In this document: positions 51,101 to 54,100 of the stretch, piece after piece
How the letters are laid out: each line of letters begins with the position of its first letter
How positions within the stretch are numbered: the first letter of the stretch is position 1
Assembly: GCA_030141605.1 (NCBI GenBank)
Contig: JAQGDQ010000146.1
Location: 193,933-257,932, forward strand
DNA: 64,000 nucleotides
Source of the DNA: Tubiluchus corallicola
Taxonomy: Eukaryota; Priapulida; Priapulimorpha; Priapulimorphida; Tubiluchidae
Direction of reading: 5' to 3'
The notes under the pieces: model-generated
Databases searched by the model: none
What the model saw: the letters and a program-made list of their open reading frames with translations, nothing else
Told to the model about the DNA's origin: nothing
Position numbers and translations under genes: made by a program

Positions 51101-54100
51101 ATTTAGCGTGTTGTACTAAAACTAGGCAAGTTTTAAAGTAAAAATTCAAATTTCAAATTTACCGCTGTGCTCACGTATGAGCTGTTGAGCGTGAGTAGTT
51201 TGTCATAAACTAACACATCTGATCTCAAAAGTACAGCACCTGTTTTTTGTGTAATGTGCTTGCAAAATGCAGACGCTGGTGTTCGTCTAAGTAGCAAATG
51301 ACGAAGTGCATGTAACAGTGAAGAACTAGTGGCGCGAATGTGAAATTGTGTTTGTGTGGTAATAATTCTCTCACGTAAGTAATTTTTGAAAAAACTGTAT
51401 GTTTTCGTTCAAAATTTTTTAAGAGTAGATTATTTTGAGCTACAGTTTACATTAGGTCTGGTTCTGCTTTAATGTGACTTACTTTGTGCATTACATAAGA
51501 GTTCTGAGCTTTCGTATGTTTACTAGGTGCTACACATTTGCTTTCAGGTCAAAGAACCTACTTCTCATTTTAGTACAATTCACTACTGCGACAAAAAACA
51601 CTCTTTTCGAAACGCCAGCGCAACTTTTGAGAACGCGAAACTGATCATCTTTAAAGGGACAAAACAAGCAGTAAAGGTATGTCGAAAGCAGGGGTGTGCA
51701 AATTATTTGACTAGCCGGGCCCCATTAAACTTTCCCGTAATTCCTGCGGGCCACAGGCAGCTTGATCAAGGAGCCAAGTACAGAAAGACCTAATAACGAT
51801 TTTTTTTTGCATCCGACCTGCGTACATCATTACTACTGCACAACTACACTCAATAAACTATTTTAGAAGTTATTAAGATTTATATTACAAACCATATATT
51901 TCTACTTTCATGACAGATAGTGAAAATTTCATTACAATGTATATTAGTAATGTGTATCACACAGTCTGTGTAGTACAGGGACATTAAGCTACAACCGTCT
52001 TGTAAGTGCTGGGATCGTGGCACGGACTTCAGCTGGATACACTCAATTAATCGCCCGAGCCCCACTTTTATTAGGTTGACAAATCTCTTCGCGGGCTGCG
52101 AGTGGCCCGCGGGCCGCAATTTGCACATCCCTGGTCTAAAGAGTCTTGATTAGCAGACATTGGATTTTACCTGTGCGAACAATCCCACTTCGTTATTTAG
52201 TTTTTCAAGTGTGAATGGTTTTTTTTTATGTTTGCATTAAACTATTGAACCTATTGAAACTATATGAGTTTGTTCAGTGCTTCTTAAACAGCTGCTGTAA
52301 TGTGGCTTTTTGCAAATCATGAATGTGATGCAAAGGTAACAGGTAAGTTGTTCACACATGCATTGGAGAATTTTTAAAAACTGATGATTTACATTTCGAG
52401 AGTCAGCAGCCCCAGGTTTAACTTTTTCTTCCCCTAAATATGTAGCAGCAATAGTTTCAGGGATGTTTCCCAGTTTCTTCTCCCAATGACGCTTGAAAGA
52501 TGTAGATTACCAGTTTTTACACTCTTAAGGGAAAGAGAAAATCACTCTGTATGATGGATTTATTTTACTGTTATCACTTAAACTTAGAAAAATATAACAA
52601 AGAAATTTGCAAAGAACTGCCTATAAAGCGTAAATTTAAAATAAACTACCTCTGAATAGAAATTTTCAGGCTTGGTGGTTGCCGCCATTCACTTGAAAAT
52701 TATGACGTAACTGACGTAACAAAATCAGCTAAATATTTTTTTTGTAAAAACTTAACATACTTTTGATGAAAAGTGACAGGGCGCTACTTTTCTCCAAGAT
52801 GTATGGCGTCATTAAAAGAAGAATGGACATTGAAAATGGGAGCGCCCAAGCATGAAGTGATCGCAACTTTAAAGTGATTTCACTAATTACACGTGGCGCA
52901 TATTGCAGTTTTATTACTAAATCCTTCCAACATTTTTCGTGAACATTGAAATAAAGCTAACTTCCCAGAAGGCTTGGCGTTTCCTTTATAAGCTTTAGTG
53001 TTGAAAGGTGTATAAACCTTACTATTTTAACTGCAGGCTCTGCACAAACTTGATCAAACTGTCCATTTTTAAATTTTGGCGCAACCTGAACCTCTGTTTC
53101 GAAATCTTGCCCTCTGTCTTGTTAAAGATGTCATTATTAGCTAATTAACTAAAACTGTTTATTTATCCTTTGCTTTCCAGAATAAAGACAGGGATAAAGA
53201 TAAGCTTGGTTCCTGGAACATTGAAGATATCAAGTGGTATATAGGCGTGGAACACTTAAGAAATCCAAAAACAAAGTATGCTTTTATATGCTGATTTAGT
53301 TATTTTATCGCTGCTATATAAAGTAAGATCTGTACTATTTTCAAGGCCTGCATGACAACTCTAAATGATGCTAATGTACGAGAGTTTAACATTTTCATTT
53401 TCCCCATCATACGCCCAATATAGCAATTGTGGGCAGGCATAATTCTAAAATAAAAGAAATCTGCTCTCAAGACAGGTAAACACAACAGTAATCCAGCAAA
53501 ATAGCTAGACACTGCTATGCCAGTGGCTTGTCAGCACCACTTCCGTTAATCTTAACGGACAAGAAAACAGAATTCACACTTAGAGCTAAAAAATTTGCTG
53601 AAATTTTGCATCACTTACGTGCTGTCTTACTGCATACAGAGCTTGCATTAGCAGTAATGTTGCACAAAACTTGTACATTTGAACTCCCACATTGACAGTT
53701 AGCTGCAGCCATTTTAACAGTCGGTTGGTGACTGTAAGAAATTGAAGAAGTTCAGATAAAACTGTGTAAAGCTCAAAAAAATAATCTGAGCGTTCATAGC
53801 CGACACTTCACAAACTAACCACACGTATAAATTATTTCACCTTGTCAGTATGATTAATAATATGTTTAATGAGCCAATGGGCTTTTTTTATGCACATTGG
53901 GATATTGAAACAGTGACATTCTGCCCATTAAGCGCAAACACTATTTAATATTTTGAAGCATTTTCTTTTTCAGTTAGATAGGTCTTTCACAAACAGGTAG
54001 CCATAAAGCTAAGTAATGTAACTTTGTTTGGAAATTTTTTAATGGACATTCTTCTTCAAAATTCTGTTTTCTTCCTCTTCAACAGGAAAGAATTCCTGTC

